NCBI GenBank assembly: GCA_032718475.1
Contig: JAUCBJ010005288.1
Coordinates: 1 to 33,459, forward strand
Source: Nemertoderma westbladi
Lineage: Eukaryota; Xenacoelomorpha; Nemertodermatida; Nemertodermatidae
Length of the DNA: 33,459 nt
Direction of reading: 5' to 3'
Position 1 is the first letter of the stretch. Every line of letters starts with the position of its first letter. Made by a program: the position numbers and the translations under genes. Shown here piece after piece: positions 1 to 10,295 of the stretch. Below the pieces are notes generated by a model that had not been told where the DNA came from, did no database searches, and was given only the letters and a program-made list of their open reading frames with translations.

Positions 1-580
1 TGAAATATTACAGCTGTTCGTTCGACCTGGTGTCATGATGCAATTTTATTTCGATATTATCCAGCTTAATATATATCTGATTTCTTCAAAATCTGTAGGA
101 GTCAGAACACAAAGGCATACATGACCATATTAACAGCAGGAGTATTATGGGACCCCAAACATATTAACATCATTATAATAAAGTTATGTTCTTTGATAAG
201 AAAAAATTATAGGTTTAATTGACTGAAATTCAATTATTTTGTCCATGTGAATTGATTTATATTTTTCTTTTGTTTTTCGAAAATGACAATAAGTGCAAAA
301 TTCAAAACTGAAGGGCAGAATTTGAGAATTTAAGTTAAATGTAAAGTAGTACAAAGAGTTCTTTCCAACATGTTTTTTTTAGTTCTTTCCAACACTTTCA
401 TTACTGAATAAACTATTTTATCTGAAAAATTAAACGAGTTATCAGTACTAAATGTACATTTAATTTACATTTTAGGTATAGCATTACCTGCTGATGAGTA
501 GGTATTAGAGGACAAATACCATTTGAAAGACAACCATAAATCAGTAATATGCAGGTAAACCATAATCGGCTGTAATACTA
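1..580. other. AT-rich non-coding stretch
   Basis: No reading frame with recognisable protein similarity and no terminal repeats were seen. The stretch is AT-rich with short T and A runs. Confidence 0.5.
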
Positions 581-587
581 TACTTAC

Positions 588-945
588 TTTCAAATCCCTG
601 ACAAGACAAGGGTGAATTGCGACAGCAGTGCACCTATCTCCGCAATCTGCATGACAAGACAAAGACTTAATAAAAACTGAATCTGGCAATACATTGTACA
701 GGATCTCGTGAGCCTTCCCAATTCCTGGTATTGAAGGTGGTGTAGGATTGACATAATTTATCTTTAGTCATGTTCATTGTAAGTGTATATAGTTGTTGTA
801 ACTCATTGAAGTAGTCTGGCGACAATACTCGCAAAGCCGGGAGTGGGTTCGTCAACTTTCATTCCAGCAACCCTCTCAAGGGTACATTTAATGGAACCCC
901 CAATCCCATCCGGTGGCCCTTTGCCATGCCCGGCTTCTGCATATA
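588..945 (-). pseudogene. Unidentified protein fragment with GHGKGPPDGIGG motif
   Basis: I do not recognise this gene. Read on the minus strand, a segment with the motif GHGKGPPDGIGG runs from about 940 to 803. The reading then shifts frame into a segment containing SPDYFNELQQLYT, and again into a cysteine-rich segment (CHADC..C, near 620-690). The last segment ends directly before GTAAGT (minus strand, 587-582), a consensus splice donor. Gly-rich GHGKG..DG motifs occur, as far as I recall, in uncharacterised transposon-associated animal proteins, but I cannot name the family. The 5' side joins abruptly to LINE reverse-transcriptase sequence near 945. At least two frameshifts argue for a dead copy. 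It could also be a decayed exon of a host gene. Confidence 0.3.
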
Positions 946-1745
946 TCCACACACACAGCAGTGATGTTTCCACACTATGAGATGCCCTATATGCACTCTG
1001 AAATGGTTCATATAAAGAATGCAAGTGTATATAATTTATTAATTGCTGTGCAACAACCTTTTCAGTTATCTTCGCAAGAAATTTCAAGTTTGATACTGGG
1101 CGAAAGTTATTTAATATGTCAGGGTTAAGACACCTCTTCTTAATCAATGGACGCAATACACTCTCTTTGAAGAGTTATGGGACTTGCCCAATCGACAATG
1201 ACAGATTGATTATAATTAGAAACAAAGGTAACAGCAATCCATTGCATTCATGTAACACCCTAGAGGGAAGTGGATCAGATGGACTTGTCTTTAGATTTCC
1301 CTCCCGAATTAAATTATCAACATGTTCTTCAGATACTGGGTTGAATTCATCCAAGGATTTACCTGAAACAGGCGTTGCATTGATACTGAAAGAATCTTCA
1401 TTATTGGATGAATTGCATTTATTGATATCAATCAATTCCTCATGAATATTGTCAATCTTTTGCTCAAAAATCTCAGCAAATTCATTCGCTAGGTCTAAAT
1501 CATTATCCCTTTGAGGCAAAATACCATATTAGCGGAAACTGTCTTTGATTTCCACTATTAGCTTGAACAATTGACGTATAGTAGTTTATCTTGGCAATTT
1601 CAACCAAATTACTAACTAATAAATATTGATCCCTATAAGCCAATTTATGTACCTCGAGATTTGTTTTCCTAAACTGACGCTCCAGACGCCTCTTCTGTCT
1701 TTTTGCTTCACCAATCTCTGCAGTGTACCACAGTGGCCGTTTCAC
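945..1745 (-). pseudogene. LINE linker and N-terminal reverse transcriptase
   Basis: On the minus strand the basic segment RPLWYTAEIGEAKRQKRRLE (about 1690-1740) matches the post-endonuclease linker of L2/CR1-type elements. An acidic linker follows (about 1180-1519). The RT domain starts with FRPVSNLKFLAKITEKVV and continues through EPFQSAYRASHSVETSLL (about 945-1110), which are RT motifs 1 and 2. The polymerase then stops abruptly, so the catalytic aspartates are absent. Frameshifts near 1503 and 1160 show that the copy is dead. Confidence 0.8.
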
Positions 1746-1925
1746 TCGATTTCGAATGTGACGTGTGAGAAGGGGGGGTGTGTTTGTCTAAAACCAAACC
1801 TAGTGCGTTTTCATAATTAGATACAAGGATGTCAAGGGAATTTTCACAATTATCACTGGAAAACATATCACTAGTTTGAAGGTCTTGAAGGAATGCAGGC
1901 ACATTAATTGAACTAACCGCTCTCA

Positions 1926-2590
1926 ACTGTATTGCAGTACACTTAGTCTCAGGTTTGTTAAAGCAAATGCTAAATCGTACGGCAAAATGATCTGATAAAC
2001 CAATATCTTCAACATGTATATCACAAAGTTTTAATAAGGACTCCTTGCGAGCTAACAGGAGGTCTGGAGTATTTCCAGATCGATGAGTAGGGACATTAAT
2101 TAGTTGTTTTAATCCAAAAGTGTCACAGAGTTCACAGAAATAATTACAGTAGCTTCTCTGTCATCCGATTTATTCACATGAAAGTTGAGATCGCCTGTCA
2201 TTATTAATTCACCAGGTGTTAGCACTAAAGATTGCAAAAGGTCTGTAAACTCCTCAAAAAATAAAGTACTTGTAAGTTTATTTCTTATAGAAGGATAAGT
2301 CCTATAAATAAAAACAAAACAGAGGTGGCATTCAGAATTTGAGCAACTAAATATCATAAACTCAAAAGATTTATAGCTTCTCTCCTTCGATGTAATGTCC
2401 TTTAGTTTAAGTTTAATCTTACTGACACAGGCAACACCTCCGCCCTTTACTAGCAACCTCGCTAATAACTCTAGTATGCTTGTTTTGAAGGTGTCTACAC
2501 CAACTAAATCGGTCATTGTGGTTCTATTGAGCATAAATATCAATGCAGTAGGAATAATAGAAGTTGATCATCACAAAAATGGGGAATATG
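1926..2590 (-). pseudogene. LINE endonuclease domain
   Basis: This is the EN domain of the LINE, which nicks target DNA for target-primed reverse transcription. On the minus strand the translation shows a GGGVA motif (about 2440), YRTYPS, then the catalytic-region motif TGDLNFHV (about 2170-2195). After a shift of frame comes THRSGNTPDLLL (about 2050-2090) and the terminal GLSDHFAV motif (about 1990-2010), whose S-D-H triplet is diagnostic of the exonuclease-endonuclease-phosphatase fold. The start is not preserved: the reading fades upstream of about 2590. Frames change near 2110 and 1926. Family placement (L2/CR1 group) rests on the overall pattern. Confidence 0.8.
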
Positions 2591-4942
2591 ACTCACTTGC
2601 GCCAAGGGCGGGAACTGGCCATGTGCCTGTGGGAATATTTTCTGTCATCCCTAAATAAAAATTTTGGTATCTATCGAAGTTTTGGCTCATTTGATGACAT
2701 CTGATGTGCAAACTGAGTTTAAATTCGACAAAAAGTTTTTTAGGACCACCCCAACCCTCTCATTTACCTGAGGTCAAAATTTACCTCAAAGGAATCATCT
2801 GTTTCAGAAACGAAGGGGTACACAAGGGTTAAGACCACAGAAAAAGTTTAAATGACACAGCTAATGGTCGCGTACAATTCTGCCAAGTTTCAGCTTAAAA
2901 GGATTAAAAGCAAATAAATGGGAGGATATTTAACTGTTGAACTGTTGGGGTCAAAAGTCGCTAAATAATGTCAAGTTTTGGACATATTTATGCCTACAAA
3001 TTTTCAATTCGACAGCTTTAAATCTGACAAATTTTCAATTCGACAGCTTTAAATCTGACAAAGTTATTTAATGTCAAAATAGTTACGTCAACAACTACTT
3101 GCCATTATTGACATTCTTCTTAACAGTGTCAATTCGCCAAGGCTCCGCCAACTTCGTGGCTCGCCCCACACACGTTTCAACAATATTGATTATACTTTAT
3201 GTCCTAAATTAACTCTCACTTTGTTATATGCTCCCCAAATCCCAGTTATGGGTTTGCCCCCCCAGATTTGGCCTCCCTCCCCCCAGATATTATGGTCACC
3301 ATAAGGGCCTGCTCAACTTGCTGCACTCACAAAGAGGGATGTAAATAACAATCATTTCATGACTTTGATTATTAATGGTTGAAGCACCAAACATATAACA
3401 ATAACACTAAATATCCAAATATAGCATATAAAATAATGATTAAATCAACAGTCAGACAGTCCAAACAGTTTGTACCGCAGCCGCAGTCAGTGAGTGACGG
3501 TATGTGCAGTCAATCTCAGAGTGAGTGTTGAGAGTTTCGGTAATTTAGCTATGACCTTGTAGCTGACTGCCGATGAAATTGGCATATGTCTACTTTTAGT
3601 CAGCACATTAATGTAAGAATGACGGTAGGTAGTAGGTTGAAGCCAGATCTCATCAGATTTTGCAATATTCCATAGAATTCGTGACGTCATCATGTTGTCC
3701 AGACCGACTTCCAATGGGCTTGGCCTTTTATCTAGCATCTGTTAGAGCGTCTAATGAGAAGGCGCCAGCGCGTTTACGTTCCTCTGAGGTGAGTCTGAGA
3801 CAAAGAAACCAGTAAAGCCAATCATACATTCCGCCTATATACTGCAACCGTCCGCGGTCTGGCATGCGATATAGGACACATCCTTTTACACTTATAACGA
3901 ATACTTTGAAGGCGTAAAAGCTTTTATACTTACATTGGTGATTAACTTACTTTCAGTTTAACCCTACCTTTATTTAACTTAATATTTGTATTTTCTACGG
4001 TACCAGTGTTATCTACAGTATGCTATCTATGTTACAGATTTTAACCATATTAATTTGGAAAAAAAATCAATCAATCAATCAAACCTCCTGGTGCCATATT
4101 CAATAAACTTAATACTTAACAGATTGAACCAAATTACAGTTGTACAGTAAACAGTATTAAACTTCAACAATTAATAGGCCTTACAGTACACTGTAATAAT
4201 TAAACAGTTGAATGGCAGAATGAACTGCGAACTGCAAGTGACCTGATTTCCGGAAACAGGTACCGTACCGGCACCTTTTGTAATATGTCTGTATGTTAAG
4301 CTATAAAGGCAAAACATTACTGCATTATCAGATTATGCTGTTGAATTGAAACTGGGAAAGGGGTCTTGCTCTTGACTGACTGCTTGACGTACCCGTATTG
4401 CAGTATTGATAAAGAAAATAAGATAGGTCAGGTAGAGAGGTGCGGACAGACAGACAGATGTAGGTAACTTAGGTACCGGTACTTCCTGACGGCTGTACAC
4501 TCTCATGCCGGTACTACAGTACATACAACATGGCATGCATAGCCCATACTGCCATAGCAACTGATAGCTATTATATTATATTAATGCCAACAGCATTGCC
4601 AAACTCATGGCATAGCTGACACACATACCATAATATAATCGCAAAATAACGCAAATTCCCTCCACCAAGAATAATATTGCACTTATTATAAACATTGCAC
4701 ATATACTGTATACGATATTTAATATAACCTACAGTACTTGCTGTACCTAAATACAAACGTGCTGTACCTAAATACAAACGTACTGCACCATTTACAGAAG
4801 CCCGCTTCCAATCCTAGCTAACGCTGATGGTCCTACATTACAAAGTAGCACCACCCTACAACAACAACAACAACAATAAAGAAAAAAGAAAAAAAAACCT
4901 ACTGCAGTAAAAAGAAACACCCGTTTTTCCCCACCCCATTCA
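2591..4942. other. Non-coding stretch, small repeats only
   Basis: No recognisable gene was seen. It holds the 31-bp duplication, a (TCAA)n run near 4066-4081 and a (CAA)n run near 4858-4877. The minus-strand reading frame at 3487-3738 has no similarity I recognise. GGTACCGGTAC-like words recur around 4260 and 4470. Confidence 0.45.
2998..3059. repeat. 31-bp perfect tandem duplication
   Basis: A 31-bp unit (2998-3028) is repeated exactly at 3029-3059. It contains TTCGACAGCTTTAAATC. Confidence 0.9.
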
Positions 4943-5290
4943 TCAACCCATTTTTTCCAGCCTTATCTTAGATGCTCCATGTAAGTATCTGCCTAACCCT
5001 AAGATGAAGTCAAGATTCTTACTTGATAACAAACGACGAAATTTATTTATTGAAGGACAGATGACGAATCTGCTATCCAGGAAACGACTCCGTATCCCAC
5101 TGTACGCGTTACAAACGAGAAGAAAATGGAATTCGTCTTCTACTAGACCTCTATCACACATCGGACATAACCTCTGGTTCCTTGTTATGTCGTACCACCG
5201 TCCAGTTTCTATCATTAATTCATGGGAGGAACAGCGAAGGTTGATAGATGCGTTTCGGCAATTCATAAACAAAGGCCAACTGGATACTGT
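4943..5290 (-). pseudogene. LINE C-terminal zinc motif fragment
   Basis: About 110 codons on the minus strand encode the C-terminal end of a non-LTR retrotransposon polyprotein. The segment RCSSHELMIETGRWYDI leads into a CCHC cluster: C-x2-C (LCPMCDRG), then EDEFHFLLVC, with the H and last C completing the zinc motif that follows the RT in several LINE clades. The reading stops at 4943. Beyond it, in element orientation, come a pyrimidine-rich stretch and a (TTG)n run (4858-4877 on the plus strand), which could be the 3' tail. The 5' part is missing, as is usual for truncated LINE insertions. This is probably a different element from the one at 945-2590, though that cannot be proved here. Confidence 0.75.
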
Positions 5291-5911
5291 ATAGAGCCTA
5301 CAGTATAGATTATTACCTTTGGCTCATTACGTTTCCCATTATTCAATTTCATTCTACATTTAGTTTACCCACGCCTACTCCAACACTACTAACTATTACC
5401 GGAGGCATACACAAAGCCAACAATAAATTAATAATTATTATTATTGTTATGTTTGATCCATAAAATCAAAGTTAGGGCTACTACACATGTCGTGGAAGTC
5501 TATATCCCCTTGTAAGCGTAATATTGTACCGGTAAGCCTGAGTGAGCAAAATATTAAAAAAATATTTTTATTCAAAAAAATTACCAATTCAACAAATTAG
5601 TAACTGAAATTAATTATTACTGAAGTTGTAGCTGGAAACCCCGCCCAGCAAGGCGCGCTTCGCTTTGTATTAGAAAAACTCCCCTTGGAAATTGTAAACG
5701 GGATTTGTGTATCAGACAGACAGATTCCAGTTCGAAACGTTTACATCCACAACTTCAGCTGTGGGTATATTTAAAAAAACTAACTAACTCAAACAATTAA
5801 CAACTCTGCCTTCAAAAACTAAAACTAACTTAAACTTGTCGTCATTTATAATAATAATACTTACACAATGAGTACAGTCACAAATACATTACAGATACAG
5901 ATACGATACCT
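5291..5911. other. Non-coding stretch with a short inverted pair
   Basis: No gene was seen. A small inverted pair (TGAAGTTGT near 5620 and ACAACTTCA near 5749) encloses about 120 bp containing a GTTCGAAAC sequence resembling a pol III B box, but no matching A box at tRNA spacing was found. Confidence 0.4.
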
Positions 5912-6096
5912 AGTTGCCGAAACGCGACTTCAGTTCGCCGAAATGCAACTATAAGTTGCCGAAATGCAACTATGAGTTGCCGAAATGCAACTACGAGTTG
6001 CCGAAACACAACTACAGCAGTTGATGACACGTAATTGTTCAGTTGCCGAAACGCGAATTTGAGTCGCCTAAACGTGACAGTTGCCGAAACGCGACG
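5912..6096. repeat. 21-bp minisatellite with hairpin units
   Basis: About eight units of a 21-bp repeat, best copies GTTGCCGAAATGCAACTATGA near 5955-6000, diverging at both edges. Within each good unit GTTGC and GCAAC are inverted, so each can fold on itself. Confidence 0.9.
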
Positions 6097-7751
6097 TAAC
6101 CAATACAATTGCTCTGGTCATTCCATAACCATGAGAACCCCAAGGAATTAAGCAGACCCCTGACTGAAGCCGCCCAGCCCAACAACTCACCCGTAATCGG
6201 CATATATGTACTTAATATATCCAGGGAGTTCTGCAGAGCACCTAGACGCTACGACCAAACAATACAATGTCATCCGCGTATAACAAAAATAATTGCAACA
6301 TTCCAATAGAAATACAAGTATTTCTTGCTTTTTTTTGAGTTATTATTTAGTTATCTAATTAACCACAGTTTACTATACAATACTACAGTAGATATTATAC
6401 TATATGATATTGTTAGTCTATTCCAGCAGGGTAACAGTAACTGCTCTTCCAGAGGTCCCTTTCCGTTTCGTCTCTTGGCGAACTCTATCGCTTTCCCGCT
6501 TTAATGCCGCAGTAATAGCCTTCTTTATTTGTATCTTGGAGGCGGTTTGGATATTTGCAACAACGATACCTTTTGAAGATATATTTAAAAATATATTTTT
6601 TAAATTGGAAAACATGTCGATGTTAGTAAACATTGATTCTGACCAGCAGTTAATCATAAAATCATATTACTTATCGCGATGAATACTACAGTAGTTTGTT
6701 AACGTCTCCTTATATTTCGTCAGAACACCTGCTAAGGGAAGTCATCAGAGAAGGAAAAGAATGGAGCATCAACTGTGCGACTTTTCCCTTAAATCTCGAC
6801 CGATATGCAACGATACCCATTAGCACTGCACTTACTTTCTTGATAAAGCACCCATCTGCTGGGAAACCGTCCGACCAGTAGATCTCTATGGTTACATTCA
6901 ACTTATGGTCTCCAGCTGATAAAATATTTTATTTGTAGGTTTATAAATATAGGCCTACTGTATGTACCGAACCGACAACTGTTATTTTCCATGGCCAATT
7001 AATAAATACTGTATGTACAATTACATACTGGTAACAGTCATAATCAAAATATTGTATTATTTTTAAATCCATTTAGAATAAAACTCTGGTATACTAACTA
7101 TTGATCACATTAACGATGTTGGTCATCTCTACGGAAACATTAAACACTGGTTTGCCCCAGACCAATTAACTTTTACAAGAACTTCCGGAACAAATATGTG
7201 ACGGATTGTTGTTCTTACTACAATAAAATATTGTTTTTATAGAGAATAGGAAAAATTTAAACACATAAATTGCTGCCTCTCAGTAACAGCATTTCTACTG
7301 TTTGTTTATACCTGTATAATGTATACTGTACTAAATGGCTAGAGAACCCAGACCAGCCTGGGCTGGGCTGGGTTACGGTAGCACTAGCAGTACCATCCCT
7401 GTTGTGAGCGGAGCAATGTTGTTAATATCCGAGTCTGCTTTGGCTTTCCATGTGTTATTCAATCTCAATGCATTGTGTGTCATCCAATCAATACAGGGCA
7501 CCATTATACTCTATTGTCCACTAGCCAATGAAATCAATTTTACAACAATATTACAGGAGTATCATATCATTAGCTTAGAGGTGTGGCGTTTGAGTCAGTC
7601 AACTCAATAAAATATTATTAATTTACAATATAAGATCTTAAAATATTGAAGTTTAATAAACGTTTTGTTTTTTCCCTGTTAAAATTTGCTTATTAGTTTT
7701 AATATTATTTAATATTAATTAATTGTATGGTGAATTATTAGATTATTAGAA
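6097..7751. other. No confident gene; two unassigned minus-strand frames
   Basis: Two adjacent minus-strand open stretches (6901-6710 and 6657-6418) are separated by stops. They look protein-like in composition, for example KKAITAALKRESDRVRQETK, but I recognise no family. The rest, including the AT-rich run 7610-7740 just upstream of the next gene, shows nothing I can name. Confidence 0.35.
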
Positions 7752-8633
7752 ATGGCTGATTCACCAAGTAAGAGATTCAAGCAATCCTCTATTAGTTCTT
7801 TTTTTGGCAAGACTTCAGGTCAGGTGGTGGATGTACCGAATCCGGATCATCCAGCTCGGGAAGATAATGTGGAGCAAGAAGATACAATGTCAACAGGAGG
7901 GAGCCCTGTGTCTATAATAAGCGACGTCGAAGTCCGTGAAGAAACTCGGACGCGTGGCAATCCTCCACTGATTAAAGTTACTGGAACTGGGGCACCTGTT
8001 CTTTCTACTGAAGCAGAAACTGATAAATATGTATGCCTGGAATGTTTAAATTACCACCTTAGCAAAAAGCTGAAGGATGCTCGATTCGCCTATATGTCAC
8101 GTAATAATCCATCCACCATCAACAGGCATAAAAAGCGATGGCACAATGACAACTCCAAAACAACCATTGTGCCTGCTTCTTCGACTGAAGTGAAAAATGT
8201 AAAGCTTAAGTATTTGCCAAAGGGTGCCACTATCGAACCAACCACTGCTATTGCCGCAGCAACTGTTGAAGTTGGACCAGAACCAACTGATAGTACTGGT
8301 ACTGTTGTTAATGTAGAACCAGATATTATTAGTATTAGTACAAGCGTTATTGCTGGTGCCGCTGTCGAAGCAACTGCTAGTGAATTTGATGTTACTACGA
8401 ACAATCCAACAGCACGTTCACAGTCAACGTTAGTAAACTTTGTAACTATACCCGAAGAGCCAAAAGAAGGTTTTCAAGATCTTGATGAACATGAAGATTT
8501 ACCAAAAAAGACCTATGTTCTTATGAAAAAACTTTGCGATAGATTTGAGGGGTGTAGTTGGGTGATTAGGCTGACCCCCTTTTTTCACTATTTTGTCGGC
8601 GCAAATTTTTTCGGCTGGCGCAAAAAAAATTAA
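7752..8633 (+). CDS. BED-type zinc finger protein with PIP-box-like N terminus (3' truncated)
   Basis: The frame opens with ATG at 7752 (A at -3). Residues 5-10 are basic (PSKRFK) and are followed at residues 11-18 by QSSISSFF, an exact fit to the PCNA-interacting peptide pattern Q-x-x-[ILM]-x-x-F-F. Residues 95-131 form C-x2-C-x27-H-x4-H (VCLEC ... INRHKKRWH), as in BED fingers, which bind DNA in transposases and domesticated relatives. A Thr/Val/Ala-rich linker and an acidic segment ending near residue 260 follow. From about 8560 the translation changes to Phe/Trp-rich sequence read from the GGCGCA-rich junction, so the true C-terminal part is lost. Most likely it is the DNA-binding end of a transposon-encoded protein; a domesticated gene is possible. 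The PCNA-binding role is inference from the motif. Confidence 0.65.
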   Translation: MADSPSKRFKQSSISSFFGKTSGQVVDVPNPDHPAREDNVEQEDTMSTGGSPVSIISDVEVREETRTRGNPPLIKVTGTGAPVLSTEAETDKYVCLECLNYHLSKKLKDARFAYMSRNNPSTINRHKKRWHNDNSKTTIVPASSTEVKNVKLKYLPKGATIEPTTAIAAATVEVGPEPTDSTGTVVNVEPDIISISTSVIAGAAVEATASEFDVTTNNPTARSQSTLVNFVTIPEEPKEGFQDLDEHEDLPKKTYVLMKKLCDRFEGCSWVIRLTPFFHYFVGANFFGWRKKN

Positions 8634-8699
8634 GGTTGGCGCACAGGTACTTTGAGCTGGCGCAGATTTTTTTGACCCTTGGCGCACCTTCGGCGCACG
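8597..8699. repeat. GGCGCA-rich degenerate repeat junction
   Basis: GGCGCA occurs five times at irregular spacing of roughly 15-30 bp (TCGGCGCAAATTTT, CTGGCGCAAAAA, TTGGCGCACAGG, CTGGCGCAGATT, TTGGCGCACC), with a further GGCGCA at 8692. It separates two convergent truncated transposon genes and supplies the spurious C termini of both reading frames. Confidence 0.7.
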
Positions 8700-8717
8700 A
8701 AACATAGAGATTCCAGT

Positions 8718-9680
8718 CTGGCTGTAGGAAATGAGTAAGGTTCGGTGGAAGTTTAATGAAAATAATACTGTTATCCATGCAAAACTTGACAATGTCATAA
8801 GTGATATGTGTTGAACTCCCATCGATAAACAGAACTGCTTTCAATGTGTGGTCTATAGGTAGCTGACTAAGGAAACCAATCTTCAGCCAATTTATGAAGA
8901 TACTCCCCTTCATCCAACCCTTTACAGCTGCTGCGTATGTTGTCCCAGGGTAATCTTCATCTGAGAAACTATTTGTCCACAACTTCTTTGTCTTGGACAA
9001 TATTAGAGGAGGAAATCGTTTTCCTGTTGCAAACCCACCACCCAGGACCGTAAATTGTTCCTTTCCTGTCCCTGCTATCATACTTGATACACGTTTCTGT
9101 CCTTTCATAACAATTATTTTTTTAGATCTCGGATCTAAGTTAAACCCAGATTCGTCTACATTAGCTATCAATTCGGGATGACCTAATAAACCCTCATCGC
9201 TATAAACTTTGAGAACATCTTCATAAAACTTGTTCACAATAAATGGATCTGCAGCTTTAAGCCGAGACTTTGATAGCTGTTCCCCTTTACGACATGACAA
9301 CCGAGGGTGTCTTTCCATGAAGCCCTTAAGGAAATCCACACCTGGCTTCTTTCCCTTAAAGGGGTTCACTACAACACAATCACTATGAGTAAAGTCCCAG
9401 ACAATGTTTAGAATTTCTTCTTGAGTTAAACCCATTCCGGCTTTCCCAAAAGCAATAAGGCAAGATTCCAATGCATTTTCATTTGCTGTTCCTAAATAAG
9501 GCAAGCGTCCCTGCAATACACGAGCTGGATCCGAATAATTTAACTTTTTTTGCCTAAAGTTCCAGAAGGAATATTAAATGTTTCTGCAGCTTCACGAACT
9601 GTATATTGCCCACTAGTAATGGAAGCTATTGCTCTTCGAAGGGTTGTGCTTGGTGTAATGAATGAGACATTTGTTTCTAC
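8718..9680 (-). pseudogene. pogo/Tigger transposase (Tc1/mariner superfamily), broken
   Basis: On the minus strand the N terminus carries a psq-type helix-turn-helix (TLRRAIASITSGQYTVREAA, about 9585-9650). It is followed, after a frameshift in an A7 run (T7 at 9545-9551 on the plus strand), by a CENPB/Tc5-type DNA-binding region (PGVDFLKGFMERHPRLSCR). The DDE catalytic domain shows NVDESGF (first Asp, residue 121 of the 316-codon frame) and VLFIDGSSTH (second Asp, residue 232). The third motif begins LPPNLTHFLQP but breaks immediately afterwards, where family members continue LDVG. An Asp still stands 35 residues after the second, but in foreign context. The frameshift and lost C terminus make it inactive. 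In the intact family the protein cuts and pastes DNA at TA targets. Confidence 0.9.
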
Positions 9681-10070
9681 TTACCCCACAGCATAAAAAT
9701 AGAGCCCATTTTTTAATCACTCATATAAGACAATTTTGTTAATATAAAATCATGTAAATGAGATTAGAACTGAACAGATTACAAAATTTCCTTTTAAATT
9801 TAATACAACAATGGGATCATAAAAACTATCATAATTGCATACATGAAATCTTACAAAGATAATCAAAAAATTGATTTTTTATTCAAAGATTGAACAAGTT
9901 GAAATTTGACCATTTAGTTCTCAATAAAGCTATAAGAAATCTATATAAAATTTGTTCCCCATTTAATTCTATGTTAGGAATTCGGAATTTTTAGTTTGTA
10001 TCTATAATTGTGAGCGCACATCTTCAGTTGTTTCCACTTACCCCATTATTCTACTTCCCCCACTTTCCCC
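8718..10070 (-). mobile_element. pogo/Tigger-type DNA transposon, 3' truncated
   Basis: The transposase gene lies on the minus strand. Upstream of it, read on the minus strand from 10070, is a G-rich end with GGGGAAAGTGGGGGAAGTAG followed by TGGGGTAAGTGGAAACAAC (10044-10028). A related sequence, TGGGGTAAGTAGAAACAAA, recurs at 9687-9669 just before the coding start. G-rich ends fit pogo-like elements, but the partner terminal repeat is absent because the element is cut at about 8718. The outer edge at 10070 abuts the foldback arm exactly, at a TA. Confidence 0.65.
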
Positions 10071-10295
10071 TACCGCATAATTTTATTTCACAATGTAAAA
10101 GTTGGGTCTTTCTTGAACATAAAGCAAAAAACCAGAAAACATTTCACCGTCCGGTTTTTTTTCTACAAGCGTTTTAAAATTGCATCAAAAATACGACTAG
10201 TTCCTAAATAAGGGGGATTTTTTAAATTTACCTTATTTAAGATATCGAAATTGTACACATAGATACTAAAAGTCCCTAAATAAGAACTTTTTGAC
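10071..10295 (+). repeat. Left arm of foldback element
   Basis: The arm contains CCGTCCGG and several C[CT]TAAATAAG words. It directly abuts the minisatellite on its inner side and the pogo element end on its outer side. Confidence 0.85.

Larger units (their letters stand above)
945..2590 (-). mobile_element. L2/CR1-type LINE fragment (endonuclease to start of RT)
   Basis: A decayed non-LTR retrotransposon lies on the minus strand, with the apurinic-like endonuclease, the linker and the first part of the reverse transcriptase in the usual order. The sequence can be followed through at least four reading-frame changes. It is cut inside the RT domain at about 945, so most of the polymerase, including the YxDD box, is missing. 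No poly-A or microsatellite tail is present at that edge, so this is an internal break and not a natural 3' end. Confidence 0.8.

Noticed and set aside
489-525. Possible hammerhead ribozyme (CTGATGAG ... GAAAG with a GGTATT/AATACC stem)
   Set aside because: Unpaired bases separate the core from stem II, and no stem I or III partner could be found.
5634-5740. Possible tRNA-derived SINE (GTTCGAAAC like a B box)
   Set aside because: No A box at suitable spacing and no cloverleaf pairing was seen.
5878-6108. Minus-strand frame with FRQLIVAFRQL repeats
   Set aside because: Product of the 21-bp minisatellite; no start context or similarity.
7335-7610. 91-codon plus-strand frame, with a weak Harbinger-like reading on the minus strand
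   Set aside because: The similarity is too faint and broken by stops to support a call.
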